Positions 63,705-64,000 of a stretch of 64,000 bases of DNA are shown one piece after another. The notes under the pieces were generated by a model, which worked only from the letters and a program-made list of their open reading frames with translations, was not told the DNA's origin and made no database searches. This stretch comes from Variovorax sp. OK212. GTDB lineage: Bacteria; Pseudomonadota; Gammaproteobacteria; Burkholderiales; Burkholderiaceae_C. The position numbers and the translations under genes are program-made. Within the stretch, counting starts at the first letter, position 1. Every line of letters begins with the position of its first letter. The DNA lies in the NCBI RefSeq assembly GCF_900112425.1, contig NZ_FOLP01000001.1, forward strand, positions 496,001-560,000, given 5' to 3'.

Positions 63705-64000
63705 ATGATCACCCTGTTTCGCCTGCTCGCCCGCGTGCCGATGCCATTGATGCATTGGTTCGGCGCCATGCTGGGCTGGCTGGTCTGGTGGAGCGCGCCG
63801 GGCTATCGCCGCCGCTTCAAAGCCAATGCCGAGAGCGCGGGTTTCGGGCCCGATCAATACCGCCCCGCCATCTCCGCCGCCGGCAAGATGGCCTCCGAAC
63901 TGCCCTGGCTGTGGCTTCGGCCCCACGGTGAGACCGTGCTGAACCGCGTGGTCCGCTGGGAGGGCGTCGAGGCCTTCGAGGCCGCCATGCAGGCGAAGAA
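63705..64000 (+). CDS. lpxL: LpxL/HtrB-type lipid A acyltransferase, N-terminal part
   Basis: The first 98 codons are visible; the gene continues past the right edge. MITLFRLLARVPMPLMHWFG with one transmembrane helix, then YRRRFKANAESAGFGP and MASELPWLWLRP, match the start of lysophospholipid/lauroyl acyltransferases that add secondary acyl chains to lipid A at the inner membrane. The catalytic HxxxxD motif would lie beyond the window. It is divergent from metK, a common neighbour pair in Burkholderiales. Confidence 0.75.
   Translation, partial: MITLFRLLARVPMPLMHWFGAMLGWLVWWSAPGYRRRFKANAESAGFGPDQYRPAISAAGKMASELPWLWLRPHGETVLNRVVRWEGVEAFEAAMQAK

Overview
The window is a high-GC chromosomal segment of a beta-proteobacterium, most likely Variovorax or a close relative in the Comamonadaceae. 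The evidence is a Comamonadaceae-type general porin, a Bug/TctC orphan binding protein, TctD/TctE, groES-groEL under a perfect CIRCE, and many ABC importers. It is dense, ordinary chromosome. I see no phage, insertion sequence, CRISPR array, tRNA or rRNA, and no intergenic gap over 300 bp.

Layout. 1-3944: type II secretion genes, gspG-H-I-J-K-L on the minus strand (gspL cut by the window edge), with gspC divergent. 3991-8630: ilvA behind a structured leader or small RNA, an OsmC protein, coq7 and a major porin. 8752-15701: a Dpp/Opp-type peptide importer with an M20 amidohydrolase and the binding-protein gene set between its two permease genes. 15796-18466: a DUF3311/sodium-solute symporter pair and a Tat-exported extradiol dioxygenase-like protein. 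18498-28569: central sugar phosphate metabolism (zwf, tal, pgi) enclosing an AfuABC/FbpABC-type importer with a YihX-like HAD phosphatase, plus a lipocalin. 28553-31697: a PdxA-family dehydrogenase, a Bug protein and a LysR regulator. 31911-42552: a polyol operon (smoEFGK importer, dalD, smoS, an FSA-like aldolase, fructokinase, AraC regulator, xylB) that should channel D-arabinitol to xylulose 5-phosphate and sorbitol-type polyols to fructose 6-phosphate. 42622-44733: groEL-groES with CIRCE.

44934-49602 is the most accessory-looking part: a decayed flavin monooxygenase, an M20 N-carbamoyl hydrolase, a LysR regulator, an unusual carbamoyltransferase, and a TSUP transporter gene broken by one extra copy of a 5-bp repeat. 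49622-57169: a phospholipase D lipoprotein, a Fur-boxed siderophore receptor with PepSY partner and small membrane protein, and a second TonB receptor whose start codon lies in a perfect hairpin. 57245-62300: a NitT/TauT-type ABC importer divergent from tctD-tctE. 62304-64000: metK and the first part of an LpxL-type acyltransferase gene.

The strongest leads are the carbamoyltransferase/N-carbamoylase cluster with its CACCG frameshift, the sugar phosphate importer hypothesis between zwf and tal-pgi, the small RNA or attenuator before ilvA with its 17-bp operator, the start-codon hairpin at 54969-54997, and the REP-like pair inside the polyol operon. All functional calls are from reading sequence and from family knowledge; no database search was run.
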